From positions 58,500-122,499 of the forward strand of contig CAZYDG010000060.1 of NCBI GenBank assembly GCA_964645835.1: a DNA stretch of 64,000 bases. The letters run 5' to 3'. Positions 18,521 to 26,882 of the stretch are shown here, one piece after another. The DNA comes from CAZBME01 sp964645835 (lineage in GTDB: Bacteria > Desulfobacterota > Syntrophia > Syntrophales > UBA8958). The notes under the pieces are model-generated. The model saw nothing but the letters and a program-made list of their open reading frames with translations. It did no database searches and was not told where the DNA came from. Position 1 is the stretch's first letter. Each line of letters starts with the position of its first letter. Position numbers and translations under genes: made by a program.

Positions 18521-19234
18521 ATGGAAATCATGACGATATCGCAAATCAGCCCCGATCAGGTCATCTTCTGGCACTGGGGATTCATTACCATCAATGCCAC
18601 CCTGGTTTTCACATGGCTGGTCATGGCCATTCTCGTGATCGGGTCTTGGCTGGTCACGAGAAATCTTTCCCCAACCATCCATTCCTCGCGCTGGCAGACC
18701 TTTCTGGAAGTCGTTGTATCGGGGATCAGGAGAGAGATCGACGAGGTAAGCAAAGGCGAAGCCCTCTATTACCTGCCTTTTATCGGCACGCTTTTTCTCT
18801 TCATCGCCCTGGCTAATATCCTGGCCATCGTTCCGGGTTATGTGGCGCCGACGGCATCTTTGACAACGACGGCGGCCCTGGCAACCTGCGTCTTTATCGC
18901 CGTGCCGCTCTATGGAATCACCCGGCAGGGTATTGGAGAATATCTGAAGGAATACTTCCGCCCCACCTTCATCTTCTTCCCCTTTCACGTCATGGGGGAA
19001 TTCTCCCGAACCCTCGCCCTGACCGTCCGGCTCTTCGGCAATATCATGAGCCATGAAAAAGTCATTGCCATTCTGCTGTCCGTAACGCCCCTGTTCTTTC
19101 CCGTTGTCATGCAGGCCCTGGGGCTCATGATCGGCCTGATCCAGGCTTATATCTTCTCGGTTCTCACCATGGTCTACATCGCCTCGGCGACGCAGGCACA
19201 CGAGGAACACGGGAAGAAGGAAGATAAACAGTAA
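18521..19234 (+). CDS. atpB: N-ATPase subunit a
   Basis: A 237-residue membrane stator subunit. The essential arginine facing the c-ring is R170 in SRTLALTVRLFGNIMSHE. Five or six membrane segments are visible. AAAAAGGAGA precedes the ATG. Together with subunit c it forms the ion path; the ion is predicted to be Na+ from the c subunit ligands. Confidence 0.95.
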   Translation: MEIMTISQISPDQVIFWHWGFITINATLVFTWLVMAILVIGSWLVTRNLSPTIHSSRWQTFLEVVVSGIRREIDEVSKGEALYYLPFIGTLFLFIALANILAIVPGYVAPTASLTTTAALATCVFIAVPLYGITRQGIGEYLKEYFRPTFIFFPFHVMGEFSRTLALTVRLFGNIMSHEKVIAILLSVTPLFFPVVMQALGLMIGLIQAYIFSVLTMVYIASATQAHEEHGKKEDKQ

Positions 19235-19273
19235 TGATCAAAACTAAACCTTATAAAGAAAGGAAGGATTAAA

Positions 19274-19552
19274 ATGGACAGCATCAACTACATCGCCATG
19301 GCTTCCATCATTGCAGCGGGATTATGTATGGGGCTCGGTTCACTTGGACCCGGTCTCGGACAGGGGAGGGCGGTTCAATCGGCCCTAAGTTCCATGGCCC
19401 AGCAGCCGGATGAGAGGAATTCCATCACCAGGACCCTCTTTGTCGGTTTGGCCATGATTGAATCCCTTGCGATCTACTGCTTCGTGATTTCCATGATCCT
19501 TATATTCGCCAACCCATTCTGGAACTATGTCATTAAGAAAATAGGAGGATAG
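19274..19552 (+). CDS. atpE: N-ATPase subunit c with Na+-type ligand set
   Basis: A 92-residue hairpin of two membrane helices that forms the rotor ring. Helix 1 carries GPGLGQG with Q30. Helix 2 carries IESLAIY with E63, S64 and Y68. In known Na+-translocating c-rings (Ilyobacter type) Gln, Glu, Ser and Tyr at these places bind Na+. The Thr that follows Ser there is Leu65 here, as expected for a backbone ligand position. Na+ coupling is therefore a good prediction, though not proof. Confidence 0.93.
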   Translation: MDSINYIAMASIIAAGLCMGLGSLGPGLGQGRAVQSALSSMAQQPDERNSITRTLFVGLAMIESLAIYCFVISMILIFANPFWNYVIKKIGG

Positions 19553-19555
19553 GCC

Positions 19556-20329
19556 ATGCATGTCGACTGGTTTGTCTTTTTCGCGCAGATTGTGAACTTT
19601 CTCATCCTGGTTTTCCTCCTCAAGCACTTCCTTTATGGCCGCATCATAAAGGCCATGGATAATCGGGAAGCCCGCATTGTCGCCCGCTACGATGAGGCCG
19701 AGGCCCTGAGAAAGGAAGCAGAGAAATCCGCCGCGCTCTTTGATGAAAAGAACAGAACCCTGGCGGAAAAACAGGAGGAACTTCTGAACCAGGCGGTTCA
19801 GGATGCCGAAACAAGGCGCAAGGAACTCCTGGAAAAATCCCGCCAGGACGTGGATGTCATTCGCGAACGTTGGCAGGAGACGGTGGAACGGGAAAAGGAA
19901 TCCTTTCTCCAGGATCTGCGCCAGCGGGCGGGAAAACAGATTTATGCCATTGCCCGGCGTATCCTCAATGACATGGCCGATACGGACATGGAAGAGCGGA
20001 TCGTCAGGGTTTTTCTCAAACGCATCAGCACTTTAGACGATGCAGAAAGGGAAATCCTCAAGACATCCATCGCCCAGGCCGACGCGGGGATTATTGTTCA
20101 GAGCACCTTCCCCATTGGCGAGGCCCTCCGCAAGATGATCGAGGAGTCCCTCAGGCTCTATGCCGACCGCATCCCGGAGATCCGGTACGAAACGACAACG
20201 GAGATCGTCTCCGGGATAGAACTCCGCGCCCATGGACACAAGCTGGCCTGGAGCCTCGGCGATTACCTGGAGACCCTTGAGGAAGGCTTTGCCCACGCCC
20301 TGATGGAGGAAGCAAGGATCAAGGCTTAG
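19556..20329 (+). CDS. atpF: N-ATPase subunit b with delta-like C-terminus
   Basis: A 257-residue peripheral stalk subunit. One N-terminal membrane segment (about 4-24) is followed by a long charged coiled coil (30-140). The C-terminal 100 residues end in EIVSGIELRAHGHKLAWSL, which resembles the C-terminal domain of subunit delta. The operon has no separate atpH, as usual for N-ATPases, so this extension probably does the job of delta. It is about 100 residues longer than a standard b. Confidence 0.88.
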   Translation: MHVDWFVFFAQIVNFLILVFLLKHFLYGRIIKAMDNREARIVARYDEAEALRKEAEKSAALFDEKNRTLAEKQEELLNQAVQDAETRRKELLEKSRQDVDVIRERWQETVEREKESFLQDLRQRAGKQIYAIARRILNDMADTDMEERIVRVFLKRISTLDDAEREILKTSIAQADAGIIVQSTFPIGEALRKMIEESLRLYADRIPEIRYETTTEIVSGIELRAHGHKLAWSLGDYLETLEEGFAHALMEEARIKA

Positions 20330-20339
20330 GAAATAAATA

Positions 20340-20492
20340 ACAGGACATTGAAAAACCGCCTGTTTTCAAAGCTGTTCAAAAATGTCCGGATGCAAGGCGC
20401 GCAAAAGCCGAGGAAAGAGGCATACACAGAAGCATGTTGATTGACGAGGTTTGCAGCGCATCGCAGCAGATGGGCGTTTGGGGGCAGCCTGA
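20340..20492. repeat. MITE-like repeat (family M), copy 2, between atpF and atpA
   Basis: In reverse orientation this aligns end to end with the 153-bp element at 63544-63696 (shared blocks AGCTGTTCAAAAATGTCC-GATGCAAGGCGCG, GATTGACGA, CAGATGGGCGTTT). Its inner end abuts the AAGGAG ribosome site of atpA (20494-20499). It is degraded compared with the 63.5-kb copy and therefore older. Confidence 0.78.
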
Positions 20493-20505
20493 CAAGGAGA
20501 CCGTT

Positions 20506-22047
20506 ATGAACGTTTCCATAAGTGATGAACAACGAATCAGGACATGTCTTGACGATACCTTTTCAACCCTGGAGCGGATCATGAAGGACGAGCCGCCGCA
20601 GATGAGGCAGCGGGAGGTCGGGATTGTGCATTTCGTCGGCCAGGGCATCGTCCGGGTCGGAGGTCTCCCCAATGTAAAATCTGAGGAGATCGTCCGTTTC
20701 CCTGGTGATGTCCTCGGTTACGTTTTTAACATCGATCCTGACGAGATCGGTGTGATCCTCCTTGGCCGGGCAGAACATCTCACTGCCGGTTCCGAAGTCC
20801 GCCGCACGGGTCGCGTCATGGATGTCCCCGTGGGCGACGACCTCCTGGGTCGTGTCGTCGATGCCATGGGCCGTCCCCTCGACAACCTTGGCGAGATCCG
20901 CGCTTTGCGCCGTCTCCCCGTGGAACGGGAGGCGCCGCCCGTCATGGCCCGCGCCCCCGTGACAGTCCCTCTCCAGACAGGACTGAAGGTTGTCGATGCC
21001 CTCATCCCCATTGGGCGAGGACAGCGGGAACTCATCGTCGGAGACCGGCAAACGGGGAAAACAGCCATTGCCCTGGACACTATCATCAATCAGCAGGGCA
21101 AGGATGTCATCTGCATCTATTGCGCTATCGGCAAGCAGGCCTCGGACGTGGCGAAGGTCATCGCCGACCTCCGGGAATACAATGCCATGTCCTATTCCGT
21201 CGTGGTAGCGGCCACGGGGGAAGATACGCCGGGCTTGCAGTTCATCGCCCCTTACGCCGCAACGAGTATGGGTGAATACTTTATGGAACGGGGACGGGAT
21301 GTTCTCATTATCTATGACGACCTTACCCGCCATGCCCGATCCTACCGGGAACTTTCCCTGCTCCTGCGAAGGCCCCCGGGCCGGGAAGCCTTTCCCGGGG
21401 ACATTTTCTATATCCATTCACGGATGCTGGAACGCTCCACCCATCTTCGCGAAGACCGGGGCGGCGGCTCACTGACATCCCTGCCGATCACGGAGACTGA
21501 GGCCCAGGACCTTTCCTCATATATACCGACAAACCTCATTTCCATCACCGACGGCCAGATATACCTGTCTCCCCGCCTGTTTCAGAAGGGGATTCTGCCG
21601 GCGGTGGACGTGGGCAAATCCGTCTCCCGCGTGGGCGGCAAGGCCCAGTTGCCCGCCTATCGCGCCGTAGCGGGCGATTTGCGTCTCTCCTATTCCCAAT
21701 TTGAGGAACTGGAGTCCTTCTCGCGGTTCGGCACCCGTCTGGATGACGCCACACGGCGGGTCCTTGAACGAGGCTGGCGTATCCGTGAGATTCTCAAACA
21801 GCCACAGTACCGGCCCATGCCGGCATCCGAACAGATTGCCGCCCTTATGGCCGTCACGGGTGGAGCATTGGATCATGTGCCCGTTTCGGAAGTCGGTTCC
21901 GCAGAAACAAAGATCCGGAATGCCGCCAGGGAACAGATTTCCGATATTTGTACGCGCATCGAGGATGCACAGAAACTTTCAACGGATGATTTCGACACTA
22001 TCCTGCATGTTGCGGAAAAGGCCACCGGAATGCCCCAGGGGGAGTGA
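20506..22047 (+). CDS. atpA: N-ATPase subunit alpha
   Basis: A 513-residue non-catalytic nucleotide-binding subunit with P-loop GDRQTGKT (179-186). The ATG at 20506 is chosen because AAGGAGA lies six bases upstream and the protein begins MNVSISDEQ; a longer reading frame starting at 20434 lies inside the inserted repeat and its extra 24 residues look unrelated to alpha. The normal atpF-atpA spacing has been stretched to 176 bases by that repeat. Confidence 0.93.
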   Translation: MNVSISDEQRIRTCLDDTFSTLERIMKDEPPQMRQREVGIVHFVGQGIVRVGGLPNVKSEEIVRFPGDVLGYVFNIDPDEIGVILLGRAEHLTAGSEVRRTGRVMDVPVGDDLLGRVVDAMGRPLDNLGEIRALRRLPVEREAPPVMARAPVTVPLQTGLKVVDALIPIGRGQRELIVGDRQTGKTAIALDTIINQQGKDVICIYCAIGKQASDVAKVIADLREYNAMSYSVVVAATGEDTPGLQFIAPYAATSMGEYFMERGRDVLIIYDDLTRHARSYRELSLLLRRPPGREAFPGDIFYIHSRMLERSTHLREDRGGGSLTSLPITETEAQDLSSYIPTNLISITDGQIYLSPRLFQKGILPAVDVGKSVSRVGGKAQLPAYRAVAGDLRLSYSQFEELESFSRFGTRLDDATRRVLERGWRIREILKQPQYRPMPASEQIAALMAVTGGALDHVPVSEVGSAETKIRNAAREQISDICTRIEDAQKLSTDDFDTILHVAEKATGMPQGE

Positions 22048-22050
22048 AAG

Positions 22051-22950
22051 ATGCAGACCACGGAATCTCTGAAAAGGAAAATCAAGAGCGCCCAGGACCT
22101 CCAGTCGGTGGTTAAAACCATGAAGGCCCTTGCCGCCGTGAGTATCCGTCAATACCAGCGTGCGGTGGAGTCGCTCATCGATTACAGCAAAACCGTCGAG
22201 ATGGGCCTTCAGGCGGCCATGAAGGACAGCGCAGGAGCAGCCGAAGCGGCTCCGAAGGCTGCCGCGCTGCGTATGGGCGCCATTATTTTCGGCTCCGATC
22301 AGGGTTTATGCGGTCCCCTGAATGAAAACATCGCCATCCATGCCCTCGATGAAATGTCCGCACTGGGTGTTGCGACGGAGGACAGGTTTCTCATCACCAT
22401 CGGCCTGCGTGTCAACGGCCGCCTTGAGGATGCCGGTCAATCGATTATTGAAGGACTGACCATGCCCAACTCCGTGGCTGGCATTACCCCCATGGTTCAG
22501 GATCTGATTCTGGTTCTGGAAGACTGGCACTTCCGTCAACAAATCGACCATATCTACCTCTACTATAATGAGTATCTGTCAGGTGCCAACTATCGGGCTC
22601 ACACGCTGCAACTGCTGCCCGTGGATCAACAGTGGCTCAGGAAGCTGAAACAGAAGAAATGGCCATCCCACATCCTGCCGACCTATACGATGGGCTGGGG
22701 CGCTCTTTTCATGGCTCTCATTCGGGAATACCTGTTTGTTTCTCTCTATCGCGCCTTTGCCGAATCCCTGGCCAGCGAAAATGCCAGCCGCTTGGCATCA
22801 ATGCAAAATGCGGAAAAAAATATTGAAGAACGCCTTCAGGAACTCAATGGTCAGTTCCACCGACAGCGACAAATGACGATTACGGAAGAACTGCTCGATA
22901 TCGTCGCCGGGTTTGAGGCCATGAAAGAAAAGCCCAAGAAAGGGAGGTAA
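22051..22950 (+). CDS. atpG: N-ATPase subunit gamma
   Basis: A 299-residue central shaft subunit. The N-terminal helix (SLKRKIKSAQDLQSVVKTMKALAAVS) and C-terminal helix (RQMTITEELLDIVAGFEAM) match gamma subunits. The conserved GSDQGLCG motif is present near residue 82. It closes the ATPase set; the next gene starts at its stop codon. Confidence 0.92.
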   Translation: MQTTESLKRKIKSAQDLQSVVKTMKALAAVSIRQYQRAVESLIDYSKTVEMGLQAAMKDSAGAAEAAPKAAALRMGAIIFGSDQGLCGPLNENIAIHALDEMSALGVATEDRFLITIGLRVNGRLEDAGQSIIEGLTMPNSVAGITPMVQDLILVLEDWHFRQQIDHIYLYYNEYLSGANYRAHTLQLLPVDQQWLRKLKQKKWPSHILPTYTMGWGALFMALIREYLFVSLYRAFAESLASENASRLASMQNAEKNIEERLQELNGQFHRQRQMTITEELLDIVAGFEAMKEKPKKGR

Positions 22951-22955
22951 TGATT

Positions 22956-23738
22956 ATGGGAGCGGAAAAACGATTGTGCATAATCTGTGCGTGGCGGCAG
23001 AATTGCCAGAAACGGTTCTCAGTATCGTACGAAGGGCCATTAACTATACATTGTTCCGATTTTACGAGGGATTTTACCATTAAAGATTCGGAGATCGAGG
23101 CTAAGGCCGTGGAGGCGCAGCTGGAAAAATGGCGCAAAGAGAAAGGAAGGCCGCGGCCGTGCATTACCATATCCCGCGAACCGGGAGCATGCGGTAGTGA
23201 AATCGCCAGGAAACTGTCCGTCGATTTGAAAATGGACCTCATCGGCACCCATATTATTACCAAGGTGGCCCAAAGTGCCAACAGCAGTGAAAAGGTTGTC
23301 AAAACCCTTGATGAAAAACACGTGACGACGATGGATACATGGATCACCTCCCTGTTTACAGCCAGACACCTGTGGCCCGATGTCTATCTCCAGCATCTGA
23401 TCAAGGTAATCGCGACGATCGGCGAGCATGGAAACGCAATCATCGTCGGCCGGGGCGCCCAATATATCCTGCCGCCCGAAAGGATGTTCCGGGTACGCTT
23501 TATTGCTCCCCGGGAGAAGCGGATTGAGAATCTGATGAAAAGCCGCGGCTGCACAAGAGACGAAGCGGAAAGCTTTATTCAAAAGACGGAAAACGATCGC
23601 CAGGCCTTTATCATGAAATATTTTCATGAAGACATCGCGAATCCTGCCGACTACGATCTTATCGTCAATACGGCAGACCTCGGTGTCGACCAGGCTGCGG
23701 AGATCGTTAAAAACGCTTATTTGGCTCGAATCGGTTAA
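22956..23738 (+). CDS. Cytidylate kinase-like family protein
   Basis: About 260 residues. The central segment ITISREPGACGSEIARKLS is the modified P-loop of the cytidylate-kinase-like family, followed by a GRGAQYIL segment and RVRFIAPREKRIENL. The first 30 residues carry a Cys cluster (CIICAWRQNC) that may bind metal. The family is fused to or placed near signalling genes in anaerobes, and its substrate is unknown. The ATG at 22956 has GGAGG eight bases upstream; the ATG at 22950 overlaps the atpG stop. It is probably in the N-ATPase transcript. Confidence 0.75.
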   Translation: MGAEKRLCIICAWRQNCQKRFSVSYEGPLTIHCSDFTRDFTIKDSEIEAKAVEAQLEKWRKEKGRPRPCITISREPGACGSEIARKLSVDLKMDLIGTHIITKVAQSANSSEKVVKTLDEKHVTTMDTWITSLFTARHLWPDVYLQHLIKVIATIGEHGNAIIVGRGAQYILPPERMFRVRFIAPREKRIENLMKSRGCTRDEAESFIQKTENDRQAFIMKYFHEDIANPADYDLIVNTADLGVDQAAEIVKNAYLARIG

Positions 23739-23839
23739 AGGGGCAATTTCATGCGGCGACCATCATGCAGGTTGTTTCGTCGGTATGGAATAGGTTGTTT
23801 TTATTATCATAATTCAACTCTGCAGAAAGGAGAAATACA

Positions 23840-24286
23840 ATGATAAAGAAAATGACGGATCTGCTGAAGAACAAAAGCAAAGAAGTTTACTCCATATCCC
23901 CGAAAGCGACGGTTTTTGATGCCCTGAAAATCATGGGGGAAAAAGAGGTTGGGGCCCTGATGGTCATCAACCAAAGCGATGAGGTTGTCGGGATCATAAC
24001 GGAGAGGGACTATGCGCGCAAGGTGGTGCTTAAGGGAAAGCGCAGCCAGGAGTCTCTCGTCGAAGAGATCATGACACCTAGAGAAAGCATGTATACAGTG
24101 AAGCCCGATACGACTGTCGAAGACTGCATGGTCCTCATAACGGGTAAGCGCATCAGGCATGTGCCTGTTTTTGAGGGCGCTAAATATGTCGGTCTCATAT
24201 CCATCGGCGATGTTGTCAAGTCAATTATATCGCAGCAGGAAACGTTGATTGAGCACCTGAGCAATTACATTGCAGGAAAGCTCTAA
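23840..24286 (+). CDS. Two-CBS-domain protein
   Basis: A 148-residue protein made of two CBS domains (about 10-65 and 78-140), each with the usual GxxxxRD/GxxSxGD type ends (GIITERDYARK, GLISIGDVVKS). Such pairs bind adenosine nucleotides (AMP, ATP, SAM) and act as energy sensors. GAAAGGAG precedes the ATG. It stands 100 bases after the kinase-like gene, near the ATPase and the sensor cluster. Confidence 0.9.
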   Translation: MIKKMTDLLKNKSKEVYSISPKATVFDALKIMGEKEVGALMVINQSDEVVGIITERDYARKVVLKGKRSQESLVEEIMTPRESMYTVKPDTTVEDCMVLITGKRIRHVPVFEGAKYVGLISIGDVVKSIISQQETLIEHLSNYIAGKL

Positions 24287-24523
24287 ATCTAAAGAGCAAC
24301 CGCCGCTGGCCCTTCGATCGGGATCAGGACAGGCACTTCGGCAAGTTCACGACGGTCTTCAGTTTATTTCTGTAACGCGAGCTTGTCAAAGCCTCTTTCC
24401 TGCCGTCTCAATTTATATTGACGCTTCATTTGACATAGGGGATCGTTATTCCTAAATTATTTGAAATAGTGAGATGTTCGAAGCACAATATAATGCCATG
24501 GCTCTAAAAGGGAGGAATAACCT

Positions 24524-25930
24524 ATGAAGACAAAGGCAAGTAAAGCGATTGATCCAGGTAAGGACGTCAAAGATCAGAAGAAAGAAATGCAATTATCAGT
24601 CAGTCCTAACGAATCTGAACATCTGCTCCAAAGCATAATCCATGGTTTCTCCATCCCTGCTTTTGTGATTGGGAAGGACCACAGGATTATCCATTGGAAT
24701 CACGCGCTTGAACAATTGAGCAAAATCCCGATGGATATTGTTGTAGGCACCAATGAGCAATGGCGGGCTTTTTATGCCGAGGAAAGACCCTGTATGGCGG
24801 ACCTGCTCGTCGATGGGGTCGCGGGGCGGATTCATAAGTGGTATGAAGGAAAATACTCCAAATCCGATCTGCTGGATGAGGCTTATGAAGCCACCGATTT
24901 CTTCCCCGATCTCGGTGAGCGGGGCAAATGGCTTCGTTTTACGGCTGCTGCAATTAGGGACTCCAAAGGTGAACTCATTGGAGCCGTGGAGCCGCTGGAA
25001 GATATTACGGACCGTATAGTGGCCGAGCGGTCAATGCGCGAAAGCGAACAGAGGCTATTCAGTATTATCGAGGGTTCGCCCTTTCCGACATTCGTCATCG
25101 GACTCGATCACAAAGTGATCTACTGGAATCGCGCCCTCGAACAATTAAGCAAAATACCGTCGGAAGAGGTGATCGGGACAAGCCAGCAGTGGCGCGCCTT
25201 TTATGCAGAAGAAAGGCCGTGCATGGCTGATCTTATCGTGAATCAATCCCTTGAGACAATACCGGAATGGTACAAGGGTGTTTCTAAATCGAAACTTCTT
25301 GATGAAACGTTTAAAGCTGAGGGATTCTTCCCCGACTTGGGTGAAAATGGGCGCTGGCTCTGGTTTACCGCAGCGGCAATCCGAAACTCCCAGGGAATTT
25401 TGGTTGGCGCGATCGAGACGTTGGGAGATTTTACGGACACGAAAAGAGAACGTGAACTTGCAGCGCATAAGCTGGTGGAAAGCGAAAACCGACTGAACAG
25501 CATTTTCCAGGGCTTTTCCATCCCGGCATTTGCCATCGGGAAGGACCACAAGGTTATCCTTTGGAACCGGGCGCTGGAAAAATTGAGCCAAATACCGTCC
25601 GGGGATATGATCGGAACAACTAAGCACTGGCGGGCCTTCTATAAACAAGAGAGACCCTGTATGGCCGATCTGCTTGTGGATAGCGCCGTTAAAAATATTT
25701 CCAAGTGGTACTCGGGAAAATATCGGTTCATCGATGTCAATGAAGAAGCCTTCGAAGCAACGGATTTCTTCCCTGAGATGGGGCAAAAAGGGCGCTGGCT
25801 TCGGTTCACTGCAGCAATAATCCGGGATAGTCATGGAGAACTTATCGGGGCCGTCGAGACACTGGAAGATATTACTGCTCAAAAGCAGGCAGAGGCTGCC
25901 CTTGAAGGTAGCGTCCCCAAGAAAAAGTAG
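24524..25930 (+). CDS. Triple-PAS protein with no output domain
   Basis: A 468-residue protein made of three tandem PAS domains (about 30-165, 172-308, 318-458). Each has FVIG/FAIGxDHKVI-WNRALEQLS and then WRAFY-ERPC-MAD, with Cys at 90, 233 and 379. Each ends (L/I)ETLEDIT-like. There is no membrane segment, kinase, cyclase or HTH. The same PAS type begins the kinases at 10935 and 26883. It probably acts as a ligand- or redox-binding partner for other proteins. RBS GGGAGG upstream. Confidence 0.82.
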   Translation: MKTKASKAIDPGKDVKDQKKEMQLSVSPNESEHLLQSIIHGFSIPAFVIGKDHRIIHWNHALEQLSKIPMDIVVGTNEQWRAFYAEERPCMADLLVDGVAGRIHKWYEGKYSKSDLLDEAYEATDFFPDLGERGKWLRFTAAAIRDSKGELIGAVEPLEDITDRIVAERSMRESEQRLFSIIEGSPFPTFVIGLDHKVIYWNRALEQLSKIPSEEVIGTSQQWRAFYAEERPCMADLIVNQSLETIPEWYKGVSKSKLLDETFKAEGFFPDLGENGRWLWFTAAAIRNSQGILVGAIETLGDFTDTKRERELAAHKLVESENRLNSIFQGFSIPAFAIGKDHKVILWNRALEKLSQIPSGDMIGTTKHWRAFYKQERPCMADLLVDSAVKNISKWYSGKYRFIDVNEEAFEATDFFPEMGQKGRWLRFTAAIIRDSHGELIGAVETLEDITAQKQAEAALEGSVPKKK

Positions 25931-26018
25931 CTTCAGGAATAAAAGGCGTGTGAATCTAATGAAGCGGATCTGTTGACTAGAGGCCAAATTATTCAAGCGC
26001 AAATTAGGAGGTCAGATC

Positions 26019-26534
26019 ATGAAGTCATCCACAAAATTAATCGAATTGACGGAGACGCATGCGGGAGAAATCGCCCAACAATGGTATAACAATATAAAGA
26101 ATAATCCCAAAACACCCTTTTATCATAAAATACCGGAAGAGAAGGCAAAACAGCAAGCCCTGAATTTTTACAGCAGATTTGGTAAACTCTTTCTCTCGGA
26201 GCAACCATTTGATGATGCGCATACCCTGTTTGCCAAATATGCAGAAGACTGCTATAAGGAGCACATCCCCCTGCCCCAGGTGATCTACGCAATCACGCTC
26301 ATGAGGCGTCATATGTGGTTGTATGCCGAATATCAGAGTACATTTACAACCGCAGTCGACCACCATCATGCCGCCGAAAGCCTAAACCGCACGATTCTCA
26401 TGTTCGATTATGCAACTTATGTAATAGTTCTGCAATATGATGAAATGCTCAGAAAGGAGATCGAGGAGAAGATCAAGGCATTGAAACTCAAGAGCCCCCT
26501 TGCCGTATCTTTGTGGACAGACGCCCGCAAATGA
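26019..26534 (+). CDS. RsbRD_N-like all-helical protein, third paralogue
   Basis: A 171-residue helical protein of the same family as those at 14658 and 15249. It opens with ELTETHAGEIAQQWYNNIKN and has the shared IPLPQVIYAITLMRRHMW and ESLNRTILMFDYATY. No membrane part. AGGAGG lies upstream. It follows the triple-PAS gene by 88 bases and precedes the kinase-like gene, suggesting a common signalling role for ERPC-type PAS proteins and this helical domain. Confidence 0.65.
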   Translation: MKSSTKLIELTETHAGEIAQQWYNNIKNNPKTPFYHKIPEEKAKQQALNFYSRFGKLFLSEQPFDDAHTLFAKYAEDCYKEHIPLPQVIYAITLMRRHMWLYAEYQSTFTTAVDHHHAAESLNRTILMFDYATYVIVLQYDEMLRKEIEEKIKALKLKSPLAVSLWTDARK

Positions 26535-26595
26535 ATGTGTCCATAAATAGCATTGCCTGAGATCGCCAGATCAAGACACTATATATAGCATGTCC

Positions 26596-26635
26596 TTTTT
26601 TCAAGGGGTGACCTATTCATTCCCCCTTGAAAAAA
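26596..26635. terminator. Possible bidirectional terminator hairpin
   Basis: A perfect 13-bp inverted repeat TTTTTTCAAGGGG / CCCCTTGAAAAAA with a 14-base loop. It lies in the 348-bp gap between the helical gene and the kinase-like gene, which otherwise holds no gene I can support. Confidence 0.55.
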
Positions 26636-26882
26636 CAGGTGATTTTGCAGTTCCCGTCTATAATGGAAGCTCCCATCCTGTCTGCTCCGGCCCATCGCTA
26701 ATTCATCGCTGCCATTCTTTTCGTTTTTTAAATATTTTTCACGAATTGTTGAATTATGAAGACAACATCCACGATCCTGTGATATAAGACTCGCTGTTTT
26801 ATATTTTTCTCATTGACATGAGGCCGTGCGCTCTGCGGATGGTGACGATATTTCGTTACCTTGCGACCTTTGGGAGTGTTTC

